The notes beneath the pieces are model-generated. The model was not told the DNA's origin and ran no database searches. It was given only the letters and a program-made list of their open reading frames with translations. A program made the position numbers and the translations under genes. This document shows, in pieces, positions 8,944-17,093 of a stretch of DNA of 35,519 bases (the first letter of the stretch is position 1; every line of letters begins with the position of its first letter). This DNA comes from CAYPUG01 sp964413905 (GTDB lineage: Bacteria > Chloroflexota > Anaerolineae > JAADDB01), in NCBI GenBank assembly GCA_964413905.1, contig CAYPUG010000017.1, positions 1 to 35,519 on the forward strand, read 5' to 3'.

Positions 8944-9708
8944 TTACTCACGTACCCGTTCGGGGTGGGTGTATACCCGAAGGCTGTACGATCGCACGTA
9001 TCCTATAATGGTCACGCCCCACGCTTGGGCCAGTTCAAGGGAGAGAGCGGTGGGTGAAGTGCGTGAGGCGATAAGGGGTATGCGCATAAGGGTGACTTTG
9101 CGTAACATCTCCGCGCTGATGCGACCGGTGGTGAGGATAAAGTGTTCTCCCATCTCAATACCCTCTCGCATAGCTCGCCCCCACAGCCGATCTAAGGCGT
9201 TGTGACGTCCCACATCTTCCACGTGGAGGAGAAGGCGGTGGCCATCGCTTAAACCCGCGGAGTGGATACCCCGCGCCTGTCGGTAGAGGGGGGCGGAGCG
9301 CAACAGATCCTGCATTTGCCGAATGATGTGTTCGGGCGAGATGGTCCACGAGCTCCGAATCGGGGGCAGGGTCTCCGCCAGATCGGCAAAGGTAACGCCC
9401 CCTTCACAGCCGGTGGTGCGCGTGGGATGTTCAGGTAAGGGGGTAGAAGATGCAACGCGCACATTCACACAGGAGGATGAAGTATCCCACTGCATTTCGA
9501 GGACATCGTTCGTGCTCGAGATGACGCCCTCAGAGCGCAGGTAACCCAACACCAGATCCTCCAGATCATGAGGAGAACACATGAGCGTGATCCAGGGCTG
9601 TCCGTTCACCCTCAGGCAGAGGGGAATTTCCTCTACAACCCATCCTTGGACGTGTTTGAGTCGGCCGGAGACGTATCGAATGTACGAAATGGATCTTATA
9701 CCGGACAT
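8944..9708 (-). CDS. fdhD: formate dehydrogenase accessory sulfurtransferase FdhD
   Basis: 254 residues. FdhD passes sulfur from a cysteine desulfurase to the bis-MGD molybdenum cofactor of formate dehydrogenases. Family blocks seen are EEIPLCLRVNG, SPHDLEDLVLGYLRSEGVI, HSAGL, HVEDVGRHNALDRLWG, TTGRISAEMLRK and IPLIASRTSPTALSLELA. The mobile loop that carries a CxxC pair in E. coli has only Cys101 here (TTGCEGG). ATG 9708 has GGGAGA at 9713-9718. No formate dehydrogenase gene is in this window, so its client must be encoded elsewhere. Confidence 0.93.
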   Translation of the reverse strand: MSGIRSISYIRYVSGRLKHVQGWVVEEIPLCLRVNGQPWITLMCSPHDLEDLVLGYLRSEGVISSTNDVLEMQWDTSSSCVNVRVASSTPLPEHPTRTTGCEGGVTFADLAETLPPIRSSWTISPEHIIRQMQDLLRSAPLYRQARGIHSAGLSDGHRLLLHVEDVGRHNALDRLWGRAMREGIEMGEHFILTTGRISAEMLRKVTLMRIPLIASRTSPTALSLELAQAWGVTIIGYVRSYSLRVYTHPERVRE

Positions 9709-9734
9709 GGGATCTCCCTATGGCCTTAAACAAA

Positions 9735-9764
9735 ATGGGCGCTGCCCCACAAGGCAACGCCCAT
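9735..9764 (-). terminator. intrinsic terminator of tRNA-Arg
   Basis: The hairpin arms ATGGGCG-x-TGCC and GGCA-x-CGCCCAT enclose a 6-nt loop, and the minus strand continues as TTTGTTTAA. It lies just after the encoded CCA end of the tRNA and before fdhD, so it probably also separates the two transcripts. Confidence 0.8.
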
Positions 9765-9767
9765 CCC

Positions 9768-9843
9768 TGGTACCCCCAGGAGGACTCGAACCTCCCCACC
9801 CGGCTCCGGAGGCCGGTGCTCTATCCATCTGAGCTATGGGGGC
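9768..9843 (-). tRNA. tRNA-Arg (anticodon CCG)
   Basis: A 76-nt cloverleaf with encoded CCA. Acceptor GCCCCCA pairs with TGGGGGT, with a G-U closing pair. The D arm is GCTC...GAGC. The anticodon arm CCGGC-CTCCGGA-GCCGG places CCG at 34-36. The T arm contains GGTTCGAGTCC and the discriminator is A. It reads the arginine codon CGG. Confidence 0.96.
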
Positions 9844-9858
9844 TCATTCGACGTAGAT

Positions 9859-9887
9859 AGCATAACATAAACCAGCGAAATTGGCAA
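9859..9887 (-). promoter_or_regulatory. promoter of tRNA-Arg
   Basis: On the minus strand, TTGCCA (9882-9887) and TATGCT (9859-9864) are 17 bp apart, about 15 bp before the tRNA 5' end at 9843. Confidence 0.65.
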
Positions 9888-9913
9888 GTTTGGATTTTAA
9901 TAGGTGCAGTTTT

Positions 9914-9964
9914 GTCCGTCAATCCGCCCGTCATGTATGATACATCAGGCGCTGATTGACGGAC
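9914..9964. repeat. 51-bp imperfect palindrome with ends like the MITE at 30466
   Basis: The outer arms GTCCGTCAATC (9914-9924) and GATTGACGGAC (9954-9964) are exact inverted repeats. The centre is a 13-bp palindrome, ATGTAT-G-ATACAT (9933-9945). The right half and its flank (CTGATTGAC-x-GACAC, then GTTT-x-ATGTA) match the left end of the MITE at 30466. The left half with its flank (AGGTGCA, TTTTGTC-x-GTCAATC) matches that MITE's right end. It may be two abutting MITE ends or an operator; it lies between the tRNA promoter and the UbiA gene. Confidence 0.55.
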
Positions 9965-10035
9965 ACGTCATGTTTTATGTAAATCTCCTTTTCGGGCTCT
10001 GTCGGTCGCTCAGGGTGAAAACTCAAAGGGATGGG

Positions 10036-11034
10036 ATGCTTATGCCTTGGAAAAAGTGGTGGACCATCATTCAAACCTGTAATTTGCCCGCGCACGCGGA
10101 CATGGACGTCATCTCCCGCTGGCTGCTCATCGTCCGGCCCTGCGTCATGTCCATGACCATCACCTCTGTGCTCATCGGCGCGCTGTTGGCCGCGATGAAC
10201 GGCTATGTGCATTGGGGATTCACCCTCCTCGTCCTGGTGGGTCTGCTTCTCGCGCACGCGGTGAACAACATGGCCAACGACCTCATCGACGCGGAAGAGG
10301 GGGTGGACACACCCGATTACCCGCGAGCCAACTACGCGCCCCACCCCATCCTCAGCGGGTTGGTCACCAAATGCCGGTTGATCACCGCTATTGTCCTGGC
10401 TAACCTGGTGGACATCGCCATCGCGATCTACTTCTTCACCCAGCGGGGATGGCCCGTTCTCGTGTTGGCGCTCTTGGGCGCGTTTATGAGTTTGGGGTAC
10501 GTCGCGCCCCCCTTCTCCTTTAAACGCCGCGGCCTAGGCGAACTCGTCGCCTTCCTGGTGTGGGGGGCCCTGATGACCGGCGGGACGTACTACGTGGTCG
10601 CGGGCACCATCGACTGGCGCGTCTGGCTGGCAACTCTCCCCTTCGGTCTGCTGGTGGGGGATGTGCTCATGGGCAAGCACCTGGATAAATACGAGATCGA
10701 CCGGCAGAAGGGTATCCACACTTTGCCGGTCCTCCTGGGCCTGGAGCGCGCCCGCACGTTGACCATGGTCTTGATGGTTGGCATGTATGTGCTTATCGTG
10801 CTCCTCGTCCTCATCAACGCCTTGCCCGTGTGGACTTTGCTGGTTTTCTTCTCCCTGAACCGACTGCGCACGGTGCTGCAGGTCTATCGTCAACCCCGCC
10901 CCCAGGAACCTCCGCCGGAGTGGCCGGTGTGGCCCCTCTGGTATGTGGGATGGGCCATGTGGCTGAACCGACTGGTGGGCGGACTCTTCATCCTCGGCCT
11001 TATCCTGCAACTCATCGTGCCCATCCGCTGGTGA
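10036..11034 (+). CDS. UbiA/MenA-family prenyltransferase
   Basis: About 332 residues and eight to nine hydrophobic helices. Both Asp-rich, Mg-pyrophosphate-binding motifs of the UbiA superfamily are present: NNMANDLIDAEEGVD (about 77-91) and DKYEIDRQKGIHTLPVLLG. These enzymes attach an isoprenoid chain to an aromatic or similar acceptor in the membrane. The shape is closest to MenA-like members that make menaquinone or related quinones, but the acceptor is not identifiable. ATG 10036 has AAAGGG 5 bases upstream; an in-frame start at 9904 would begin inside the palindromic repeat and is less likely. First of three tightly spaced genes. Confidence 0.85.
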   Translation: MLMPWKKWWTIIQTCNLPAHADMDVISRWLLIVRPCVMSMTITSVLIGALLAAMNGYVHWGFTLLVLVGLLLAHAVNNMANDLIDAEEGVDTPDYPRANYAPHPILSGLVTKCRLITAIVLANLVDIAIAIYFFTQRGWPVLVLALLGAFMSLGYVAPPFSFKRRGLGELVAFLVWGALMTGGTYYVVAGTIDWRVWLATLPFGLLVGDVLMGKHLDKYEIDRQKGIHTLPVLLGLERARTLTMVLMVGMYVLIVLLVLINALPVWTLLVFFSLNRLRTVLQVYRQPRPQEPPPEWPVWPLWYVGWAMWLNRLVGGLFILGLILQLIVPIRW

Positions 11035-11047
11035 AGGGAGGCGGACC

Positions 11048-12613
11048 GTGAGTGGGATACGCTCGGTGCGCTCTATCCCCGGTCGGGAGCCCCCGGCTCC
11101 CTGGATGCTGTACGCGGCCCTGTTCTTTCTCTTTCTCATCGCGTTCGGTGTGTTTGTCCAGGGCGTGGGCCCCAACCAACTCAGCCGGTTGAACCTCACT
11201 CTGGCCCTGGCCCACGAGGGGCGCCTGGAGATCGACACGTACACCGCGAACGCGATCGACCGCGCGTACTACAACGGCCACTATTACTCAGATAAGGCGC
11301 CCTTGGTATCCTTCCTGGGCTATCCCGTGTACCAGGCGTTGCGCTCTCTCCAGCACCTGGATCGGGTGAACCTGGACACTCGGCTCATGCTCACCTACCT
11401 GCTCTGGGTGCTGAACGCGAGCCTGAACGTCCCCCTCACCGCGCTGCTTCTGCTCATCTTCCTGCACGTGGGCCGCACGCTGCGCCCCCACAGTGAGATG
11501 CCCTGGATAACGGTGTTCGTCCTCGCGTTCGCGACGCTGATGTTCCCTTACGCGACCATGCTCTTCGGGCACAACATCGCGGCCTTTTTCGGCTTTGTGC
11601 CCTTTGCCATTGCGCTGTACGTGCGCTTGGGCCGCCTTTCCGACCGATGGCTCTTCCTCGCGGGGGTGTTGGTGGGACTGGGGGTGGTCGCGGAGTACCC
11701 CAACGGTGTTTTTGCTATTGCCCTGGTTCTTTATGTGGCCGCGACCCGGCGGTCCTGGCGCAGTGTGGCCTGGGTCATCGCGGGCGGGTTGGGTCCTGCG
11801 CTGATGCTGGCCGCGTATAACACCCTCGCGTTCGACAGCCCGCTTCACTTCTCCTACCTGTACCACGCGGCCCCCTGGGGCAAGGAGCACCGCCACGGCC
11901 TCCTGGGCGTCCAGTGGCCCCGGGTATCCCACCTGGTGCAGATTCTCTTCAGCCCCAAGGGGCTTTTCTACCTGATGCCCGTGGCCTGGCTCAGCCCGCT
12001 CGCGTATGTAAGTATGTGGCGGGATCGCCACTGGCGCGCGGAGTTCTGGATGGCTCTGGGTATCCCTGGGGTGATTTTGCTCCTCAACGCGGGGTACTTC
12101 TACACCCTGGGCGGATCCTCACCCGGCCCTCGGTTCCTGGTCCCCACCTTTCCCTTCCTTTTCCTGCCCTACATCTTTCTGGGGAAGGGATGGCGCTGGC
12201 CGCTGGTGGGGTTGGCCCTGCTCAGCGCGGCCATCCAGTTCCTCATCGTGGTGGTCAATCCCCTGGTGGGACGGTTTGACAACCCGTTGCTGGCGTACTG
12301 GCTTCCCCGATTTCTTCGTGGCCAGACCAAGGTGGGGTTGGTGGTACGGCAGCGCTATGGGATCCCCTACCGGCTGGGCCTGGTGTTCGTCCTGGGGGTG
12401 ATGGCCGCGGGGCCTGCCCTGGTCTGGGCCTGGCATCGACTTTCGCGGAGGGGACGGGAACGGTTGGCCCGGGTGGCGTTGCTGGTCAGCCTGGGGCTGT
12501 ACGTGCTCACCGCGTTTCCCCTGGACCTGCGCCATCCCACAAAGGTGCCGGCCTGGTATTTGCGGCCCAGCCCGCCGGTGCGGGATAATCCCCCTCCAGG
12601 AGGGCACGGATGA
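11048..12613 (+). CDS. multispan membrane glycosyltransferase-like protein (GT39/ArnT-like)
   Basis: 521 residues with about ten to twelve hydrophobic helices. The first outer loop contains GRLEIDTYTANAIDRAYYNGHYYSDKAPL split over about residues 57-85; NGHYYSDKAP with an upstream acidic residue is typical of bacterial GT-C membrane proteins annotated as GT39 or RgtABCD-like. Such proteins transfer sugars from polyprenyl-phosphate donors outside the membrane. GTG 11048 has GGGAGG (11036-11041) 6 bases upstream and follows the UbiA stop by 13 nt. It overlaps the next gene by 4 nt. Donor and acceptor are unknown. Confidence 0.78.
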   Translation: MSGIRSVRSIPGREPPAPWMLYAALFFLFLIAFGVFVQGVGPNQLSRLNLTLALAHEGRLEIDTYTANAIDRAYYNGHYYSDKAPLVSFLGYPVYQALRSLQHLDRVNLDTRLMLTYLLWVLNASLNVPLTALLLLIFLHVGRTLRPHSEMPWITVFVLAFATLMFPYATMLFGHNIAAFFGFVPFAIALYVRLGRLSDRWLFLAGVLVGLGVVAEYPNGVFAIALVLYVAATRRSWRSVAWVIAGGLGPALMLAAYNTLAFDSPLHFSYLYHAAPWGKEHRHGLLGVQWPRVSHLVQILFSPKGLFYLMPVAWLSPLAYVSMWRDRHWRAEFWMALGIPGVILLLNAGYFYTLGGSSPGPRFLVPTFPFLFLPYIFLGKGWRWPLVGLALLSAAIQFLIVVVNPLVGRFDNPLLAYWLPRFLRGQTKVGLVVRQRYGIPYRLGLVFVLGVMAAGPALVWAWHRLSRRGRERLARVALLVSLGLYVLTAFPLDLRHPTKVPAWYLRPSPPVRDNPPPGGHG

Positions 12614-13071
12614 AGGTGCGCGTGATGACTCCGGCCGATGTGCCCGCGTGTGCGGCTATAATGGCGGAGACGCGGCTCTGGCAGCGGTATGGGGTGACCG
12701 AGGATCAGGCCGCGCGGCGCTTTCGCGAGGGGTTAGCGCAAGGCGCGACGCTGTTTGTGGCCGAGGTGGATGGCCGGGTGGCCGGATTTGTGTGGTGTGA
12801 GCCGCGCGGCGCGTTCGCGCGCAGCGGGTATATCCCCCTCATCGGCGTGGCCGAAGCGTACCGGGGGATGGGCGTGGGCGCGGTCCTCCTGGCCCGGGCC
12901 GAGGCGTTCCTGGCCCGCACGTCCCGGGACGTGTTCCTCCTGGTGTCGGACTTCAACACCGGGGCCCAGCGTTTCTACGAGCGCCACGGGTATGTCCGCG
13001 TCGGCGCGCTGCCCGATTACATCCTCGAGGGCATTACGGAGTATATTTATAGGAAGCGAGTTGAAGGCTGA
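12610..13071 (+). CDS. GNAT-family N-acetyltransferase
   Basis: 153 residues. The fold can be followed from MKVRVMTPADVPACAAIMAE, through the beta4 strand GYIPLIGVAEAYRGMGVGAVLLARAEAFL, which holds the acetyl-CoA-binding Q/RxxGxG/A-like RGMGVGAVL, to FNTGAQRFYERHGYVRVGALPDYI, the usual C-terminal motif. Similar to RimI-like small acetyltransferases acting on amino groups. ATG overlaps the upstream stop (ATGA), with GGAGGG at 12599-12604. It ends the prenyltransferase operon. The substrate is unknown. Confidence 0.85.
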   Translation: MKVRVMTPADVPACAAIMAETRLWQRYGVTEDQAARRFREGLAQGATLFVAEVDGRVAGFVWCEPRGAFARSGYIPLIGVAEAYRGMGVGAVLLARAEAFLARTSRDVFLLVSDFNTGAQRFYERHGYVRVGALPDYILEGITEYIYRKRVEG

Positions 13072-13106
13072 TCGAGTGACATATATGGCGTTTTGTCCTC
13101 GATCAG
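13068..13106 (+). terminator. hairpin at the end of the GNAT gene
   Basis: CTGATCGAG (13068-13076) pairs exactly with CTCGATCAG (13098-13106). After a one-base bulge, GACA and TGTC extend the stem. The left arm contains the GNAT stop codon. No clear T run follows, so termination is plausible but not certain. Confidence 0.5.
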
Positions 13107-13200
13107 AAATCGACACTTCTTGCGCTGATTTTGGGAAGAAATTTAGGAAATTCCCGAGACTGTACCTGTTTCGTAGGGGTAACGGGAGAAGTTTTGGAAT

Positions 13201-13218
13201 GCGGCGACCTGTCGCCGC
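13201..13218 (+). terminator. GC-rich hairpin followed by TTTAAT
   Basis: GCGGCGAC and GTCGCCGC flank a CT centre (about 7 bp of stem with a 4-nt loop), followed by a short T-rich stretch. It lies 44 bp before the hydrolase start, so it may end the upstream transcript or act in the hydrolase leader. Confidence 0.45.
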
Positions 13219-13261
13219 TTTAATAACGGCTTTGGAGTAAGGTTTGTCCGGAGGCGTCATC

Positions 13262-14056
13262 ATGGCGACTGCCACAATTCGCGGTATTCCGTACACATAT
13301 GAAGTGATAGGTCAGGGCCCAGCCGTGCTCTTCGCCCACTGCCTGACCTGGAACCACCACGATTACGACGCGCAGGTGGAGGCCCTGGCTGACCAGTACA
13401 CCCTCATCTTGCCCGACCAGCGCGGGCACGGCGGCACGGGCTATGTCGCGGAGCCCTACTCCCTGGCCGACATGGCCGAGGACTTGTACACCTTGGTGCG
13501 CATGTTGGACGTGGGACCTGTGCATTACGTGGGGCACTCAATGGGCGCGATGATGGGCCCACTTTTCGCGCTGGCTCACCCCGATGCGTTGCGGTCCATG
13601 ACGTTGATCGGCGGTTCCCCGCGCGCGGAGAGCGAGGAACGCTTGGCCGGGTACCGCCAACTGGTGGCCGCGGTGCGCGCGGGACACCACGACGCGGTGG
13701 TCGACAGACTGGTGGGTTTGTTCTTCAGCCCCCTGAGCCGCAAGGCGCGGCAGGACGCGATCGCTCGCTACGTGGCCGACTTCAAACAACTGGATGGTGA
13801 GGGCCTCCACTGGACCGCGGAAGCCGTCTTCACCCGCCCGGACCTGGTTGAACGGTTGGGGGAGATCTCTGTGCCGACCCTGGTCATCGTCGGGGACAAA
13901 GATGTGGTCACCCCCGTAGCGAGGGCCCAGGAGATCGCGGACGGGATTCCCAACGCGCGACTTCTCGTCATCCCTGAGGTGGGGCACTTCGTACCCGCGG
14001 AGGCCCCGCACACCCTGACCGGCGCGCTGCAGGACTTCTGGACGAGTATCGAGTGA
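13262..14056 (+). CDS. alpha/beta-hydrolase fold protein
   Basis: 264 residues. The complete catalytic triad is visible: Ser93 in GHSMG, the Asp in VGDKDVVTP near 220, and the His in PEVGHFVPAEAP near 245. The oxyanion-hole strand is FAHCLTW, and DQRGHGGTG is the usual post-strand-4 loop. It could be an esterase, a lactonase or a 3-oxoadipate enol-lactonase-like enzyme; the substrate is not readable. ATG 13262 has GGAGGC 7 bases upstream and was preferred to the in-frame ATG 13244. It is probably monocistronic, being bracketed by hairpins on both sides. Confidence 0.86.
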   Translation: MATATIRGIPYTYEVIGQGPAVLFAHCLTWNHHDYDAQVEALADQYTLILPDQRGHGGTGYVAEPYSLADMAEDLYTLVRMLDVGPVHYVGHSMGAMMGPLFALAHPDALRSMTLIGGSPRAESEERLAGYRQLVAAVRAGHHDAVVDRLVGLFFSPLSRKARQDAIARYVADFKQLDGEGLHWTAEAVFTRPDLVERLGEISVPTLVIVGDKDVVTPVARAQEIADGIPNARLLVIPEVGHFVPAEAPHTLTGALQDFWTSIE

Positions 14057-14065
14057 GGAAAGGTC

Positions 14066-14114
14066 GCGTGCTGTGTATTTCAGGTGGGCTTCACCGCCGA
14101 AATACACAACACGC
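14066..14114 (+). terminator. long hairpin between the hydrolase gene and hisC
   Basis: Arms 14066-14081 and 14099-14114 are 16 nt each with one mismatch; the loop holds a smaller GGTG/CACC hairpin. It starts 9 nt after the hydrolase stop and ends 35 nt before the hisC start. There is no T run, so besides termination it could be a leader structure of hisC. Confidence 0.5.
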
Positions 14115-14149
14115 ACCTCCTTCAATCTTCAATCCCTTCAGGATGTGCC

Positions 14150-15274
14150 ATGTCCGAGAACACACGCTGGCTCAATTTGCTCCGTCCGGACATACCGGAC
14201 ATGGAACCGTACACGCCCATATTGCCCTTTGAGGTGCTCAGTGAACGCCTGGGCCGACGGCCGGAGGAAATCATCAAACTGGACGCGAACGAGAACCCCT
14301 ACGGCCCGTCGCCACGGGTGCGCGAGCGCCTGGCCACTTTTCCCCATTATCACATTTACCCGGACCCGCAACAGGAGCACCTGCGAGCCGCACTCGCGAA
14401 GTACGTGGGTGTCCCCGCGGACCACATCTTGCCCGGACACGGCGCGGACGAACTCATCGACCTGATCTGCCGCGTTTTCCTGCGCCCGGGGGACGCGATC
14501 ATCAACACGCCCCCCACCTTTGGCATGTACGAATTCGACGCGGTCATCAACATGGGCCGGGTCATTCACGTGGCCCGGGACGACCACTTCCGGGTGGACG
14601 TGGACGCCATTGCCCGCGTGGTGGAACAAGGACGGGATAGCGAAGGGCAGGTGAAGATCATCTTCCTCACCTCGCCCAACAACCCGGACGGCAGCCTCCT
14701 CAGCGAGGAAGATCTGAAGGCACTCCTGGCATTGCCCGTCATGGTCGTGGTGGACGAAGCCTACATCGAGTTCGCGGGCCGGCCCGCCCTGGCCCCGCGC
14801 GTGCTGAACCATGACAACCTCATCGTCCTGCGTACCTTCTCCAAATGGGCGGGCATTGCAGGTCTGCGCCTGGGATATGGCATCTTCCCCGGCTGGCTCA
14901 TGCCTCACCTCTGGCGCTTCAAACAACCGTACAATGTGAACGTCGCGGCCACGGTCGCGGGCCTGGCCGCGCTGGAGGACCGCGCGTACTACACGCGCAC
15001 TACCGAAGCCCTGATCCGGGAGCGCGAGCGCCTCTACCGGGACCTCGCGCGTTTTCCCTTCCTGCACCCGTACCCCAGTCGCGCGAACTTTGTCCTGGCC
15101 CGGGTCATCGGCCGGGACGCGTGGGAGCTCAAGCAGTGGCTGGAACGGCGGGGGATTCTTGTCCGCTACTTTCGCAAGCCAGGCTTGGAGAATTGCATCC
15201 GCGTCAGCGCGGGCAAACCCGAACACACCGATGCACTCTTGGCGGCTTTGGAGGAATACGAGCATGAGACGTAA
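14150..15274 (+). CDS. hisC: histidinol-phosphate aminotransferase
   Basis: 374 residues, PLP-dependent fold type I. It interconverts histidinol phosphate and imidazole acetol phosphate in histidine synthesis. Seen motifs: KLDANENPYGPSP at the N-terminus, PGHGADELIDL, LTSPNNPDGSLL, VVDEAYIEF and the PLP-lysine site RTFSKWAGIAGLRLGYG with Lys232. The C-terminus carries the small-domain motif ENCIRVSAGKPEHT. ATG 14150 has AGGA just upstream, while an in-frame ATG at 14084 would begin inside the hairpin. No other his gene is nearby, and it overlaps a membrane glycosyltransferase gene by 11 nt. A related aminotransferase such as a CobD-like enzyme is less likely. Confidence 0.86.
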   Translation: MSENTRWLNLLRPDIPDMEPYTPILPFEVLSERLGRRPEEIIKLDANENPYGPSPRVRERLATFPHYHIYPDPQQEHLRAALAKYVGVPADHILPGHGADELIDLICRVFLRPGDAIINTPPTFGMYEFDAVINMGRVIHVARDDHFRVDVDAIARVVEQGRDSEGQVKIIFLTSPNNPDGSLLSEEDLKALLALPVMVVVDEAYIEFAGRPALAPRVLNHDNLIVLRTFSKWAGIAGLRLGYGIFPGWLMPHLWRFKQPYNVNVAATVAGLAALEDRAYYTRTTEALIRERERLYRDLARFPFLHPYPSRANFVLARVIGRDAWELKQWLERRGILVRYFRKPGLENCIRVSAGKPEHTDALLAALEEYEHET

Positions 15275-16736
15275 GATCGGTTGGTTTTTGAACGGGTTTA
15301 TCATTTTGTTATCTTTTGTGTATCTGGTCTTCTTTTTATTTGCCGCAATGAAACGTCTGGAATATCCCTTTGAGTTGGAGTGGGTCGAGGGGGGGATTCT
15401 GCTGGAGGTGGAACGTCTTCTCTCCGGCCAGGCCTTGTACGTAGCCCCTAGCCCGGCTTATGTGCCGTTCATTTATCCCCCTCTTTACTTTTACGCGGCC
15501 GCGGCTGTGTCCTCGTTGGTGGGACCGGGCTTCACCGGGTTGCGCTTGGTGTCTTTGGGGAGCACGTTGATCACGTTCTTGGTCATAGGGATATGGGTGT
15601 GGAAGGAGACACGGCGGGTTCTCCCCTCCCTGGCTGCTATTGGCTTCTACGCGGGAACCTATCCGCTCAGCGGTACATGGTTTGATGTAGGCCGCGTGGA
15701 TGCTTTCTTCTTGATGTGGGTTCTTTTGGCGGCTCTGTTGGTGCGATTTTCCACCGGGGCACTCGGAGGATTACTGGCCGGCTTGACGCTCAGCGCGGCT
15801 TTTTTCACGAAACAGACGACATTGACCATCGCGTTGCCTCTTTTAGTGTACGCGCTCTTCTCTCCACGGCTTTCCTCCCGGGTGTTTTTGGTAACGTTTG
15901 TAGGGATTACCTCGGTAGCCGTTGCGATCTTAAGTGTGTTCTCTCAAGGCTGGTTTGTGTATTACATTTTTTATTTGCCCGCGCATTTTCAAGTGTTACC
16001 TTCCCGGCTCTGGCGATTCTGGAAGGTGAACATGTTGGCTTATGTGGGTATGGCGTTCTGGGGATATTTGCTCCTTCTGGCGTGGGATGGTCTGGAGCGG
16101 CAGTGGGAACGATGGGGAGTTTACGTCGCTTTGTTTGTAGGGATGGTGGGGAGCGCTTGGCTCTCGTGGGCGCACCTCGGAGGGTATGCTAACGATTTGA
16201 TGCCTGCCCACGCGTTGTTGGCCATCGGATTGGGTGTATTTATGGCGGGGGGAACAAAACGATTTGAGGTCTCGGATGTGAATATTGCTGTGCCGATATT
16301 GGTCCTCTTGCAACTTCTGACGCTCATTTACTCTCCCCGGGTTTATATTCCTCGGGCGCGAGATCGGACGGCGGGGGAGAACTTGGTCCAGCGCGTGCGC
16401 GGTCTCAAAGGGGATGTCTATATTCCCTTCCACCCGTATTTGGCCGAACGCGCGGGGAAAGAGGAAAGCGCTCACGTGGGCGCGGTGGCCGATGTGGTGC
16501 GTGGTGATCCAAAGGGGTGGGGACTTTACATACGGACGGCCGTCCGACAGGGGATTCGTAATCGGGTGTACGGAGTCATTATTCTGGATACGCCCGGGCG
16601 CATTTTTATCGATGAAGACACCGAGCGCCTGGTACACGATTATTACCGAGGTCCTCTTCGTATTTTCCGAGAGGAAGATGTGTTTTTCCCGGTCACGGGA
16701 TGGCGCACGCGGCCGGAACGACTGTATCGTCGGTAA
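15264..16736 (+). CDS. multispan membrane glycosyltransferase-like protein
   Basis: 490 residues and about ten hydrophobic helices, starting with a signal-anchor at about 5-27. The first outer loop has FELEWVEGGILLEVERLLSG, with acidic residues placed as in GT39/GT-C enzymes, and then FIYPPLYFYAAAA, a common feature of this group. ATG 15264 lies inside the end of hisC, with GAGGAA 7-8 bases upstream, so the two are translationally linked. Its codon use is more AT-rich than hisC. It probably transfers a sugar from a lipid carrier, but no specific substrate is visible. Confidence 0.75.
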   Translation: MRRKIGWFLNGFIILLSFVYLVFFLFAAMKRLEYPFELEWVEGGILLEVERLLSGQALYVAPSPAYVPFIYPPLYFYAAAAVSSLVGPGFTGLRLVSLGSTLITFLVIGIWVWKETRRVLPSLAAIGFYAGTYPLSGTWFDVGRVDAFFLMWVLLAALLVRFSTGALGGLLAGLTLSAAFFTKQTTLTIALPLLVYALFSPRLSSRVFLVTFVGITSVAVAILSVFSQGWFVYYIFYLPAHFQVLPSRLWRFWKVNMLAYVGMAFWGYLLLLAWDGLERQWERWGVYVALFVGMVGSAWLSWAHLGGYANDLMPAHALLAIGLGVFMAGGTKRFEVSDVNIAVPILVLLQLLTLIYSPRVYIPRARDRTAGENLVQRVRGLKGDVYIPFHPYLAERAGKEESAHVGAVADVVRGDPKGWGLYIRTAVRQGIRNRVYGVIILDTPGRIFIDEDTERLVHDYYRGPLRIFREEDVFFPVTGWRTRPERLYRR

Positions 16737-16876
16737 AACCTCCTGGGGGGCATTACTTTCGTGCTTGTGATTTCGTTTATCGTGATGATGGGATCTGCAT
16801 TAACGTTATCACGAAATTCAAAAATGAAATGACGCACATTGCGGTTTTTGTTGGTATCTCGTGTTGCCTGGCCCAG

Positions 16877-17013
16877 TAGTGTCAAGTTCTTTCTGTAAAT
16901 TGTGCGGGTTAGGTGCGACGACGCATCTCTCGGTTCAAGCGTTCCACCATGTTCGTGGTTCGGATACGACGCCCATGCGCCTTGGGAGAGTCGAACACGG
17001 CCAAATCCTCTTG
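16877..17013 (-). mobile_element. IS256-family transposase 3' remnant with terminal repeat (copy 1)
   Basis: Minus-strand reading gives EDLAVFDSPKAHGRRIRT followed by TNMVERLNREMRRRT, the C-terminal signature of IS256/Mutator transposases. A stop and a 35-bp terminal sequence (16877-16911) follow. Everything upstream of the last 33 or so codons is missing, so it cannot encode a functional enzyme. The same piece recurs at 29940, and the terminal sequence alone at 28676. The 140 bp between the preceding gene and this remnant (16737-16876) holds nothing I recognise beyond a weak TCGTGAT/ATCACGA inverted repeat. Confidence 0.75.
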
Positions 17014-17020
17014 CCCTTTT

Positions 17021-17080
17021 CTAGTCTTCCCTCTCGTCCTCCTCCTGTCCTCCAAACACCTTCCACACCACCGGGCGGAA
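17021..17080 (-). pseudogene. relic of the C-terminus of the atypical response regulator (copy 1)
   Basis: The minus strand reads FRPVVWKVFGGQEEDERED and stop, 19 codons. It matches the last 19 codons of the regulator at 26310 (FRRVVWEVFGGQGEDERGD) with the same stop codon and no indel. The rest of the regulator is absent: the next DNA to the right is promoter cassette 1. This suggests a deletion that fused the regulator's 3' end to the cassette. Confidence 0.7.
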
Positions 17081-17093
17081 GTGAGATATAGGC

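Noticed and set aside
14138..15304. Long open frame on the minus strand opposite hisC
   Set aside because: It is the antisense shadow of a gene with clear aminotransferase motifs; its translation has no recognisable domain.
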